Shown here in pieces: positions 25,066-32,389 of a stretch of 64,000 bases of DNA (position 1 is its first letter; every line of letters begins with the position of its first letter). A program made the translations under genes and the position numbers. This DNA comes from Methylobacterium sp. J-076. Lineage in GTDB: Bacteria > Pseudomonadota > Alphaproteobacteria > Rhizobiales > Beijerinckiaceae. The notes under the pieces are model-generated. The model was not told the DNA's origin and made no database searches. It saw only the letters and a program-made list of their open reading frames with translations. The DNA lies in contig NZ_JAKSXW010000149.1 of the NCBI RefSeq assembly GCF_022829405.1, forward strand, positions 372,001 to 436,000, given 5' to 3'.

Positions 25066-25101
25066 GGGCAGGCCATGCCGCCCGAAGCCGGAGTACCGCT
25101 A
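25066..25101 (+). promoter_or_regulatory. Structured leader repeat, type II, copy 2
   Basis: The block GGGCAGGCCATGCCGCCC at 25066-25083 is identical to copy 1, followed by CGGAGTACCGC and the ATG at 25102. Sequence between the two blocks differs, so the conserved parts are probably functional rather than recently copied. Confidence 0.65.
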
Positions 25102-25509
25102 ATGACCACCAAGGCGCACGTCCTGAAATCCCCGATGACCCGCCGGCAGCGGGAGGACCTCGCCGACGGCGTGGCCCGGTCGCTCGCCGACGGCGTCGAC
25201 CTCGTGTTCACAATCACGACCGTGGACGCGCGCTACCAGCCGATTCCCGGCACCGGCCTGGACCTGGTGGTCCGGGCCCCGACGCCTGAGTCAGCGTTCG
25301 TCGCGTGGGAGCGCCATGCCGACGCGCTCGGCGCGGAGGGCGTGCATCGGGTTTGCCTGACGTACACCCATCCGGAGCGCGACGGCGTCCGCCAGCCGGA
25401 GCGCGAGAAGATCAGGCACATCGACCTCGATTGGCTTCTCCTCTGCGACACGCTGGAGCCCTACGACGACGAGGACGAGGCCCTGGGCCTGTCCGTGGAC
25501 CGGTTCTGA
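25102..25509 (+). CDS. Element protein of unknown function
   Basis: 135 residues with an alpha/beta look: LADGVDLVFTITTVDARYQP, LDLVVRAPTPESAFVAWERH, GVHRVCLTYTHPERDGVRQP, then an acidic C-terminus (DWLLLCDTLEPYDDEDEALG). The start follows the type II leader directly. No family recognised. Confidence 0.65.
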   Translation: MTTKAHVLKSPMTRRQREDLADGVARSLADGVDLVFTITTVDARYQPIPGTGLDLVVRAPTPESAFVAWERHADALGAEGVHRVCLTYTHPERDGVRQPEREKIRHIDLDWLLLCDTLEPYDDEDEALGLSVDRF

Positions 25510-25520
25510 GGGAGGCGACG

Positions 25521-25850
25521 ATGCAGATCGGCACCTTCATCGCCACCCCGGCCCATTTCCTGGCCGCCTGCGCGCTCCTCTGCCAGTCCACCGAGTCCGT
25601 CAAGCAGGCGGTCGGCGGCTGCAACGCCGTCGAGGCCGAGCGCGTCACCGACCGCCTCGCCGCGGCCCGCCCCGGCACCCCGCCGGCCTGGTTCTCCGGG
25701 GACACGTCACTCGGTCGATTCGTGTGCGTCCTCGACGACGGCCACGTCCTCGCATGGACCGTCTTCGGCGCTGGCACGCCCCCGGCCCTGGTGGCTTGGT
25801 ACAACACCTACAGCGGCCACGTGCTCTGGAGACCGACCCATGCATCGTGA
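25521..25850 (+). CDS. Small element protein, unknown
   Basis: 109 residues, GGAGG ribosome site, 11 bases after the previous gene. N-terminal helix (PAHFLAACALLCQSTESVKQ) and a C-terminal beta part (RFVCVLDDGHVLAWTVFGAG) typical of a small alpha/beta fold. It overlaps the following HTH gene by 11 bases. No family recognised. Confidence 0.6.
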   Translation: MQIGTFIATPAHFLAACALLCQSTESVKQAVGGCNAVEAERVTDRLAAARPGTPPAWFSGDTSLGRFVCVLDDGHVLAWTVFGAGTPPALVAWYNTYSGHVLWRPTHAS

Positions 25851-26109
25851 ACTTCTGGCCCGCGCGGGGGAGGCACTGCGCGCGGGGGGCGATTGGATAC
25901 GCGCCATCGCCGAGGTCCTCGGGCCCCGGCACCCCAGCGGTCCCCGGGAGGCCCTTGACCGGCGCATGGTGCAGCGGTGGGCGACCGGGGCGATGGAGAT
26001 CCCCGACTGGGTCGCCCCCGCCCTGGCGGAGGCCTTGAGGGAGGCGGGGGACCATCTCCACGCCGTGGCGGACGAGCTCAACGCACCGTCCCCTCCGCGA
26101 CCGCGCTGA
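25840..26109 (+). CDS. Small helix-turn-helix-type protein
   Basis: 89 residues. The stretch IRAIAEVLGPRHPSGPREAL followed by RRMVQRWATGAMEIPDWVAP has the layout of small DNA-binding proteins common in Methylobacterium phage-like regions (a helix, then 'xxVxRWxxGxxxIPxxV', the recognition helix and wing). It is the last gene of the rightward operon, with a terminator right behind, and may autoregulate it or control the integrase side. Confidence 0.6.
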   Translation: MHRELLARAGEALRAGGDWIRAIAEVLGPRHPSGPREALDRRMVQRWATGAMEIPDWVAPALAEALREAGDHLHAVADELNAPSPPRPR

Positions 26110-26115
26110 ACGACG

Positions 26116-26145
26116 AAGGGCCCCGGCAGCGATGCCGGGGCCCTT
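26116..26145. terminator. Bidirectional intrinsic terminator
   Basis: 13-bp perfect stem AAGGGCCCCGGCA / TGCCGGGGCCCTT around a GCGA (GNRA) tetraloop, flanked by A- and T-rich bases. It separates two convergent operons: the rightward genes ending at 26109 and the leftward phosphoesterase ending at 26148. Confidence 0.9.
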
Positions 26146-26147
26146 TC

Positions 26148-26711
26148 TCATTCCGCGTCCGCCAGCCGGCGCTCCTCGGGCTCGTCCTCGACGGTCGCCA
26201 TCCGCTCGCGGATCTCGGGCAGGTTGATCGGCCGGTAGGCCCACTCGTCCACCCCGACGTCGAGGCTACGGGACGTGCCGGGCAGCTTGCCGTGGCTATG
26301 GCCGAACAGGTGCAGCGCCCCGCGCCACATGCCGTTCCAGGTGCGCAGGGCGTAGTGGCAGAGGACGATCCGCGTGCCGTCCACGAACACCGTCCGCAGG
26401 TCCGCCGGGGGGCTGGCCCAGCCCAGGCCGATGTGCCTCGGGCCGTCGTGGTTGCCGATGATCAGGTGCTTCCGGCCATTGAGCCGGGCAAACACATCCT
26501 GGCACCGCTCGGACGACGAATTCATCGCGAAGTCGCCCAGGAAGAAGATGTCGTGGCCCTCACGCACGCGGCTGTTCCAGGCGTGGATAAGGTCCTCGTC
26601 GTGGCGGGCGATGTCAGTCCACGGGCGGCCCTCCATGGCGAGGATGCCCCGGTGGCCAAAATGCGTGTCGGCGGTGAACCACGTGGTCGAGGACGAGAAA
26701 TTTTGCTTCAT
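26148..26711 (-). CDS. Calcineurin-like metallophosphoesterase
   Basis: 187 residues with all metal-binding motifs of the family: WFTADTHFGHRG (D-x-H), FFLGDFAMN (GD), LIIGNHDGPRHIG (GNHD), LCHYALRTW (His) and LHLFGHSHGKLP (GHSH). The short, single-domain version is common on phages and plasmids and acts on phosphodiesters or phosphomonoesters; the substrate is unknown. It is encoded on the same strand as, and downstream of, the integrase. Confidence 0.9.
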   Translation of the reverse strand: MKQNFSSSTTWFTADTHFGHRGILAMEGRPWTDIARHDEDLIHAWNSRVREGHDIFFLGDFAMNSSSERCQDVFARLNGRKHLIIGNHDGPRHIGLGWASPPADLRTVFVDGTRIVLCHYALRTWNGMWRGALHLFGHSHGKLPGTSRSLDVGVDEWAYRPINLPEIRERMATVEDEPEERRLADAE

Positions 26712-26927
26712 GGCGGCAGCCTCCTGAGGGGCTGCGCGCGTGGCGTCACGCCCCCGTGTTGCGGTCCTTGGTTCTGGGGGCGGCTATCGGTTTCACGGCG
26801 GCCTCGGCGCGCTGGAGGAATCCCTGGCCTGCCAGCTCCCGGACAGGGCGGCAAGCACCGGTTGGCGGTGTGGTTTACGGTTCCCTGGTCGGGTCGGCGG
26901 CGAGGATGCGTGCGGCCTCGTCGTGGG

Positions 26928-28499
26928 TCAGCAGCCCGTCCTCGACCGCAATGGCGACGTCGTTCTCCAGGAGGAATCGCGCACGGCGGCCGCAGCGGAC
27001 GCGGGCGGCTTGAACTCGCGTCCCTTCTGACGGGCCTTGGCCACGAGGAAGTCCGCCCGCAACTTGTCGAGATCGAACCGCGCCGTCGCCACGTACTCCT
27101 CGACATGCGTCCACCAGGCGGTCGCCACCGGAATCTTCAGGTCGAGCCGGTCGTCGTCGGCGTAGTGCCGCTCCGACACAGACCCCGGGGCGACGCCCTC
27201 GGCGTGGTCGAGGATGAGGTCCAGCGTGCTGTCCGGCAGGCGCAGCGTCCTGGCACCATGGGACCGAAACGCCCGCCGGAGGTCGTGGGGCGAAGCGTCC
27301 ACCGGCAGGGCGGCCAGCAGGTGCGTGATCGCGGACTCGGACAGGTGCTCGATGGCGACGCCGGCCCGCCGCGGCCGCATCCCCGGGAACAGCCACGGAC
27401 CTTCACCGGCGCGCTCGACCTGTTCCCGCACGGCGGACCAGACCGGGGGCGGCAGGGGGACGGCGTGGTGGGCCTGGGCCGAGGCGCGTTCTCCCGTCTT
27501 TCGGCGCACCGGCGGCAGCCGCCAGATACCCCACCCCGGGTGGTCCGGCACCGGGGCGAGCTCCTCCAGGCGCGCGGTCGCGATGGCCCGCCGGCGCTGC
27601 ACCGTCGAGACCAGGAGCATCACCGCCGCCGAGAACCGCGGCTCCAGGAGATCCGTGCGCGCCAGGGCGACGAGGAGGCCAACGCGATCCATCGTCGGGA
27701 ATCGCACGCGCGAACCCCGCGGCGACTCGCCCTCCTTGGCCTTGGGCCGCTTCGGCCGTTGCAGGTCGTCCAGCCACCCCTTCGGAACGCCGCTGTCCCG
27801 CCGGGGGCCGGGGGTCGCCAGCCAACCATAGAAGTGGCGCAGCCGGACGAAGATCGCCTCGGACTGGCGGTGGTGGGCTTTGGCCTTCTCCCCGAGGATG
27901 GGCTGCAGGTCGTCCGGCGTGATGGTCGCGACCGGCAGCGGCGCGAACCGACGCAGGACCGGGTGCCGGAGCACCTTCCTCGCATCGTCGTGGGCGGCCT
28001 TGCGCCACTCGTCCGCGTGGGCCGCGAGGTACTCGTCGACGGCCTTCGTGTAAGTCCACGTGCGGGGCGCGACGGCCTTCAGCGGCTTCAGGTGGACGAG
28101 GTCCGGGTAGGCCTCCTCCGGGGTCGTCAGCCCCATCTCGACGCGGTGGAGGACCAACCACCGGTCGGTCGGGAGGCCGTTCCCGGACCGCAGCATGGTC
28201 GTGGCGGCGGTGCAAATCGCGCGGGCCTGGGCGATGGTCAGCCCGTCCACCGGGCCGAGGTTGAGGCGCATCGTCTTCCCGAACCGCTCCGCCTTCCATC
28301 CCCACGTGACGGTCCGCGGACTGACCCGCAGCAGCAGCCCCTGCGCACGGCTGTCCCGGACGTCAACGGCGGCGACGCCCGGCCGCTGCTCCCGGCCGGC
28401 GCGCTCGATGAAGGTGGCCGTGATGTCGACGGCGCCCCGGGGCGGCCAGTCCACCTTCGGCTTGGGCGGGGCCTTCGGGGTAGCCTTGGCGCGGGGCAT
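26928..28499 (-). CDS. int: Tyrosine recombinase/integrase
   Basis: 523 residues. A basic N-terminal arm (MPRAKATPKAPPKPKVDWPP) is followed by a core-binding domain (about 120-250, e.g. TKAVDEYLAAHADEWRKAAH) and a catalytic domain with the first Arg in VSTVQRRRAIATARLEELA, the H-x-x-R box ASPHDLRRAFRSHG, the His of ILDHAEG, and the nucleophile Tyr in SVSERHYADDD. It sits next to the tRNA-Lys attachment fragment and reads away from it. Oddity: the last ~25 residues are unlike a protein C-terminus, while another minus-strand frame over the same bases reads naturally (ARFLLENDVAIAVEDGLL...HDEAARILAAD). This suggests a one-base frameshift near the 3' end that probably leaves the catalytic core intact. 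Confidence 0.92.
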   Translation of the reverse strand: MPRAKATPKAPPKPKVDWPPRGAVDITATFIERAGREQRPGVAAVDVRDSRAQGLLLRVSPRTVTWGWKAERFGKTMRLNLGPVDGLTIAQARAICTAATTMLRSGNGLPTDRWLVLHRVEMGLTTPEEAYPDLVHLKPLKAVAPRTWTYTKAVDEYLAAHADEWRKAAHDDARKVLRHPVLRRFAPLPVATITPDDLQPILGEKAKAHHRQSEAIFVRLRHFYGWLATPGPRRDSGVPKGWLDDLQRPKRPKAKEGESPRGSRVRFPTMDRVGLLVALARTDLLEPRFSAAVMLLVSTVQRRRAIATARLEELAPVPDHPGWGIWRLPPVRRKTGERASAQAHHAVPLPPPVWSAVREQVERAGEGPWLFPGMRPRRAGVAIEHLSESAITHLLAALPVDASPHDLRRAFRSHGARTLRLPDSTLDLILDHAEGVAPGSVSERHYADDDRLDLKIPVATAWWTHVEEYVATARFDLDKLRADFLVAKARQKGREFKPPASAAAAVRDSSWRTTSPLRSRTGC

Positions 28500-28672
28500 C
28501 TTGGGCGGATTCCTTGGGCGGGTTTGGGCGGGGCCAGGAAAATCACCCGTCCCGCGGTCCCCGTCGAGGGGAATCGCTCGCGCGAGGGTAAACCGCTGTG
28601 GACGCTACCGGAAGTGAAACGTCGTTCAGTATCTTTTGGGCTGCCTGCCCCCGCCCGGGAGGGGCATGGGCC

Positions 28673-28722
28673 GCTGACTCTTAATCAGCGGGTCCTAGGT
28701 TCGAACCCTAGTGCGCCCACCA
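28673..28722 (+). other. Attachment site: 3' half of tRNA-Lys(CTT)
   Basis: 50 bases match the 3' part of a tRNA: anticodon stem GCTGA/TCAGC with loop CTCTTAA (anticodon CTT), variable loop, T-arm CTAGG-TTCGAAC-CCTAG, and acceptor strand ending in CCA. The bases before it cannot form the D-arm or the 5' acceptor strand (only 4 of 7 acceptor positions can pair), so this is not a complete tRNA gene. It is the duplicated core left when an element inserts into a tRNA 3' end. The intact gene should lie at the other end of the element; none was found in this window. Confidence 0.8.
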
Positions 28723-28992
28723 AACAAATCAGACATCCCGATCTTACCTCCGATGCGAAGCCTGACGGTTTCGCAGGCCGGGTCGTACGACGCGACGACT
28801 GGATGTCATCGGCCTTCCATCGTGCGACCGGCTGCCAGGGCGATCATCACATCGCCGGCCGGTCCATGACGCCCTCGACCGCCCTTCACACGGTTCAGAG
28901 CGAGCGAGCGCGGGCAGGCCATCTGCCCCGGCCCCCGCGCGGGCGGACCGCGAAACGCTGAGCCCTGCAGGATCCTGATCGGGGAGGGCGAG

Positions 28993-29529
28993 TTGAATCG
29001 CCGAGCCCCATGGGATCAGCACACCATGAATTTGCGCCGTCCCGCTCCCATCCCGCCCGGTCCCGGCCAAGAGAGCGTCTGGGACTACCCGAGGCCCCCG
29101 AGGCTCGAGAAGGTGGCCCTGCGGCTGCGCGTGGTCTTCGACGGCGTCGAGATCGCCGACACGGTGCGCGGCTGGCGCGTGCTGGAGACCAGCCATCCCC
29201 CGTCTTACTACCTGCCGCCGGAGGATATCCGGCCCGGCTGCCTCGTCGCTGCGGGAACGGGCAGCGTCTGCGAATGGAAGGGGCGCGCCTCCTACTTCGA
29301 TGTCGTCGGCCCGCGGCACAGGGCTGCAAGGGCGGCTTGGACCTACCCGTCACCGACGGACGCGTTCGCCGGCTTGGCCGACCACGTCGCGTTCTACGCC
29401 GCCGCGATGGAAGCCTGCTACGTCGGCGAGGAGCGCGCCAGCCCTCAGCCCGGCGGCTTCTACGGCGGCTGGGTCACAGCGGGGGTCGTCGGCCCGTTCA
29501 AGGGCGAACCTGGGACACAGGGGTGGTGA
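28993..29529 (+). CDS. DUF427 domain-containing protein
   Basis: 178 residues from a TTG that has GGGGAGGG at the right distance; the ATG at 29026 is an alternative. It contains the DUF427 hallmarks PGPGQESVWDYPRPPRLE, GWRVLETSHPPSYYLPPEDI and CEWKGRASYFDV, a small beta fold of unknown biochemical role. Its 3' end overlaps the convergent gene on the minus strand by 180 bases, so one of the two reading frames probably extends beyond its natural end. Confidence 0.85.
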   Translation: MNRRAPWDQHTMNLRRPAPIPPGPGQESVWDYPRPPRLEKVALRLRVVFDGVEIADTVRGWRVLETSHPPSYYLPPEDIRPGCLVAAGTGSVCEWKGRASYFDVVGPRHRAARAAWTYPSPTDAFAGLADHVAFYAAAMEACYVGEERASPQPGGFYGGWVTAGVVGPFKGEPGTQGW

Positions 29530-30357
29530 CAGGATCGGCCGGAGGCCGTGTCCTGTCGTGAGGGCGCCGGGCTTGCGTCCCTTCACCCAGCGCGTGGGGT
29601 GGCCGTGCCGGGCGATGACGTCCTGGCAGCTGTCCTTGGCGCGCGATCTCAGCACACCTTGCTTGACCAGGATGGCGTGGTTGGCGGGACACAGGTCCGC
29701 CGGCTTCCGATCATGTTCGGCGAGGCTGCGCGGAAAGGCCATCACGCACCCCTCCATGTCGAGATGACCGGCGCCGTGGACGATGGATCGAAAGATCGAC
29801 TTGTAGAGGCGCTGCGCCAGCAGCGCGGGCTCACCGACGGCCGTATCGGCGTGCGGCGGGGTGAAACGTGCGGTGGAGACGACCTGGACCCAGGTGTTCC
29901 CGGGCCCGAACGCACCTCCGCGTGCGAACACATAATTGTACGGCTGGCTCTTCAAGTCCTGCGCGACGATCAGCTCGCTGACCGTCCCTTCGTCGCTCTC
30001 GCCCGCAACCGCTTGCCAGAAGCGATCGACCACCTTCCCGGCGTCGAACTGGGTGCCGTTGATGGAGAATTCCGGGCCAAGCTGCAGGTTCATGTCCTGC
30101 ACCACGACTGGCGCCACCAGAACACGCTCGAGCGCACACACGAGGGGCTCGACGAACCGTCGATCCGTCACATCCGCATGGATGTAGACCATCACGGCCG
30201 ACAACTTCCAATCCGGCCCTCGAATCAGCTGTCCCTGTGCCGAAGCGCTGCCGTGCGCGGCGAGAAGCACCACGACCGCAAGCGTGATCAGCAGGGCGCG
30301 GGGTCTCGCTCGCAGAAGCCTATGACAACCCGACGGAGATAGACGGTTGGTCAACAC
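29350..30357 (-). CDS. Secreted archaemetzincin-like protein with degenerate metal site
   Basis: 335 residues. An N-terminal hydrophobic segment (ALLITLAVVVLLAAHGSASA, 21-40) is a signal peptide. Residues 50-235 follow the archaemetzincin layout: a late segment RSIVHGAGHLDMEGCVMAF corresponds to HExxH...CVM, but the catalytic Glu is missing (His194-Gly-Ala-Gly-His198) and the second Cys pair is reduced (Cys223-Pro-Ala-Asn). So it is probably a non-peptidase relative, or the resemblance is only structural. The last ~100 residues have shadow composition; the final 60 or so lie antisense to the DUF427 gene and look like read-through past a lost stop. Confidence 0.55.
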   Translation of the reverse strand: MLTNRLSPSGCHRLLRARPRALLITLAVVVLLAAHGSASAQGQLIRGPDWKLSAVMVYIHADVTDRRFVEPLVCALERVLVAPVVVQDMNLQLGPEFSINGTQFDAGKVVDRFWQAVAGESDEGTVSELIVAQDLKSQPYNYVFARGGAFGPGNTWVQVVSTARFTPPHADTAVGEPALLAQRLYKSIFRSIVHGAGHLDMEGCVMAFPRSLAEHDRKPADLCPANHAILVKQGVLRSRAKDSCQDVIARHGHPTRWVKGRKPGALTTGHGLRPILSPPLCPRFALERADDPRCDPAAVEAAGLRAGALLADVAGFHRGGVERDVVGQAGERVRR

Positions 30358-30535
30358 GGCTGGTCTTTGAATTTGGCGATTACGAGTTGCAGACCGCGAG
30401 CACTGAGCGAACTACGGTCGCTGTTTCGCGCTTTATAGCATAGATCGACCTTGAGCGGTCCATCCAAGCGCCGTCGTCGGAGTGATCCAAACCGGGAGCG
30501 GACGCCTCGGCTTCACGAACGCAAGAACGCGGCGT

Positions 30536-30781
30536 TCAGCTCATGAAGTGCCACGCCGCCTGCGATCTGGTCCGCTCCGCGGCTGCCACGCCATCGGGCC
30601 GAAGCCCGGTCTCTTCGGTCCTGGCCTTCTCGGAATGGTCGAGGGCCAGATCCCGCTCCTTCGCGGCGGCGGTGGGGTGGCCGTTCGCGAGATGCCGCGC
30701 CGAATACCGGTAATGGGCGGCGGCCCGCTCGTGCTGGTGTGCCGCATCCTTGCAGCTGCGTGCCATCTTGCTCATCGCCAT
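30536..30781 (-). CDS. Small helical, His/Ala-rich protein
   Basis: 81 residues from an ATG with GGAGGAG upstream. It is helical and rich in Ala, His and charged residues (CKDAAHQHERAAAHYRYSAR, AKERDLALDHSEKARTEETG). The composition suits a soluble stress-type helical bundle. No metal-binding signature is clear. It is the last of four minus-strand genes that look like a stress or envelope group. No family recognised. Confidence 0.55.
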   Translation of the reverse strand: MAMSKMARSCKDAAHQHERAAAHYRYSARHLANGHPTAAAKERDLALDHSEKARTEETGLRPDGVAAAERTRSQAAWHFMS

Positions 30782-30834
30782 CGTCGCTCTCCTCCACATC
30801 CCGTCCTTAGGCCGGGCTTCCCCGGCCCGCCGGT

Positions 30835-31404
30835 TCAGCCGCGGACCTGCGCACGCCCCATGTCGCGGTCCCAGGTGGTCCTGGCCGCCTCGCGGGCCGC
30901 GCGGGCGGCGTTCGCGGTGGCCGTGGCGGCCTTGAGGATGGACGCCCGTGCCGTCGACGCCGCGCGATGCATCGCCGTCATGTTGGCCCGAACCGAGACC
31001 TCGGCGGCATTCCTGGACGTCTGCGCCGCCAGCCGGGTCGCCTCCACCGACTTGCGCGCGGCCTCCGCAGCCTTTCGCATCGATGCGTTCGCCGCCATGC
31101 CCGCCGCCCTGTTGGCCTCCACGATCTTGGCCTCGGCGCGGGTCGCCGCCTCCGCCGCGTCGGTGGCGAGCTTGCCGATCATGTCGGCCGAGCGCTTCGG
31201 GGCATCCGTCACCGCCGCCTTCGATGCCTGCATCGCGAGCCTTGCCGCCTCGCGGGCCGCATCGGCGGCTTGGCTCGCTTCGCGCCCCGCCTCCCGCATC
31301 GTCGATGCGGCATCCACGGGGGCGGTGGCCGGCTGCTGCGCCCGGGCCGAGGTCATCGTCGCCAGGACGAGGCAAGTCGTCGTCAAGGCTGTGATCGTTC
31401 GCAT
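30835..31404 (-). CDS. Exported Ala-rich coiled-coil protein
   Basis: 189 residues from the ATG at 31404. A signal peptide (TALTTTCLVLATMTSARA) is followed by ~160 residues of almost uninterrupted helix built from Ala with regularly spaced Arg, Lys and Glu (REASQAADAAREAARLAMQA; ARKSVEATRLAAQTSRNAAE). It is probably periplasmic and rod-like, similar in character to surface or desiccation-related helical proteins. No domain family can be named. Confidence 0.6.
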   Translation of the reverse strand: MRTITALTTTCLVLATMTSARAQQPATAPVDAASTMREAGREASQAADAAREAARLAMQASKAAVTDAPKRSADMIGKLATDAAEAATRAEAKIVEANRAAGMAANASMRKAAEAARKSVEATRLAAQTSRNAAEVSVRANMTAMHRAASTARASILKAATATANAARAAREAARTTWDRDMGRAQVRG

Positions 31405-31467
31405 GGGAAGTTCCAATCGTTGGGTTGGTTGTGAAGGACGGCGGTCTTCGGCCGGGCGATGCGCGGC

Positions 31468-32349
31468 TCAGTCCGTCCGCGGGATCTTGGCGGCGGAGTT
31501 CCAGTAGGCGTCCGCCTTCTCCGCCTGCTGGGCGAGGGACTCGGCCTTCGTGAAGCGGCCGCCGATGATCTGCGGGGCCCGATCCATGCCGTCCCTGGTC
31601 GTGTCGAGGACGAGGATGTTCAGGTTCGGCGTGATCTTGAAGCGGTCCCAGGGGACCGCGACGTGGTGCTGTCCGAGGCCGAGGACGCCGCCGCGGGCGA
31701 CGACGAGGTAGGCGATCCTGCCGCCTTCGAGGCCCATCACGATGTCATCGACGCTGCCGAGGGCCACGTTGCCTGGGGTGCGCACCTCGCTCCCGAGCAG
31801 GTCGTCCAAGCGGAAGGCCGTCGTCCGCGATACGACGGGCTTCGCGAGCGAGAGTTCCTGGGTACGGAAGCCGAGGGCGTTCGCCACCCGAAGGTCGCGG
31901 CCCTGCGTGTCCGCCTTGTAGGCGTCGTAGCTGGCCCGGACCTGGACCAGCACGTCCTCGCAGACCTCCTGCTTGCCGTGACGCGCCAGGATGTCGGCGC
32001 CGCCGAGCAGCACCCGGACTTCGTAACCGGGGCGGACGTTCGCGTAGCGCAGCATCGCGGAGGCGGCCCCCATCGCCATGCCCGCGTCGGAGCCCACGCT
32101 TCCCGCCCAGTACCCCCCGAGCGGGTACCCGTAGCCGGAGCTCGACCCGCCCAGCCAGTACCCGTCCTTCTCCATCATCGCGTCGAAGGCCTTGAGATGG
32201 TCGAGGCAGGCCTGGGCCAGCTGGGCCTCGGCGCCCAACGTGGTTTCGGCCACCGGGTCGGGTCCCGGCGCGCCGACGGCGGGCGGCGGCGTGGTGAGGA
32301 CCAGGGCGGCAGAGACGCCGAGGGTCAGGCAGCGGATGACGTGGCGCAT
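31468..32349 (-). CDS. Exported PRC-barrel domain protein
   Basis: 293 residues from the ATG at 32349 (AGGAAGC upstream). Signal peptide at 1-25, a helical region with a Gly/Tyr-rich patch (GYWLGGSSSGYGYPLGGYWA), and a C-terminal PRC barrel: TAFRLDDLLGSEVRTPGNVA, VDDIVMGLEGGRIAYLVVAR, HHVAVPWDRFKITPN. PRC barrels are protein-interaction modules. Here the protein is exported and sits between a triple-BON protein and an Ala-rich helical protein, so an envelope-stress role is likely. Confidence 0.8.
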   Translation of the reverse strand: MRHVIRCLTLGVSAALVLTTPPPAVGAPGPDPVAETTLGAEAQLAQACLDHLKAFDAMMEKDGYWLGGSSSGYGYPLGGYWAGSVGSDAGMAMGAASAMLRYANVRPGYEVRVLLGGADILARHGKQEVCEDVLVQVRASYDAYKADTQGRDLRVANALGFRTQELSLAKPVVSRTTAFRLDDLLGSEVRTPGNVALGSVDDIVMGLEGGRIAYLVVARGGVLGLGQHHVAVPWDRFKITPNLNILVLDTTRDGMDRAPQIIGGRFTKAESLAQQAEKADAYWNSAAKIPRTD

Positions 32350-32389
32350 GGAAGCTTCCTCGGCTCGCAGAACAGGACGCCGTCCCCCG

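Larger units (their letters stand above)
10419..28722. mobile_element. Phage-like integrated element (probably defective), ending at tRNA-Lys fragment
   Basis: About 18 kb of densely packed, mostly unidirectional small genes with phage traits: a tyrosine integrase next to a tRNA-fragment attachment site, a divergent control region with Cro-like proteins, a DnaQ-like exonuclease, tail-like structural genes, and frequent ATGA/GTGA overlaps. No terminase, portal, capsid, lysis or holin gene is recognisable. The right boundary is well defined. The left one is not: no second attachment copy is seen, so the left limit given here is the first element-like gene, and the true edge may lie within the 9.3-10.4 kb junk or outside the window. 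Confidence 0.7.

Noticed and set aside
26148-26711. Metallophosphoesterase as a defence or lysis gene
   Set aside because: All motifs fit an ordinary calcineurin-like phosphoesterase; nothing in the neighbourhood supports a defence or lysis function.
28640-28722. Complete tRNA-Lys gene
   Set aside because: D-arm and 5' acceptor strand cannot be formed from the upstream bases; only the anticodon arm to CCA part is intact, so it is an attachment-site fragment.
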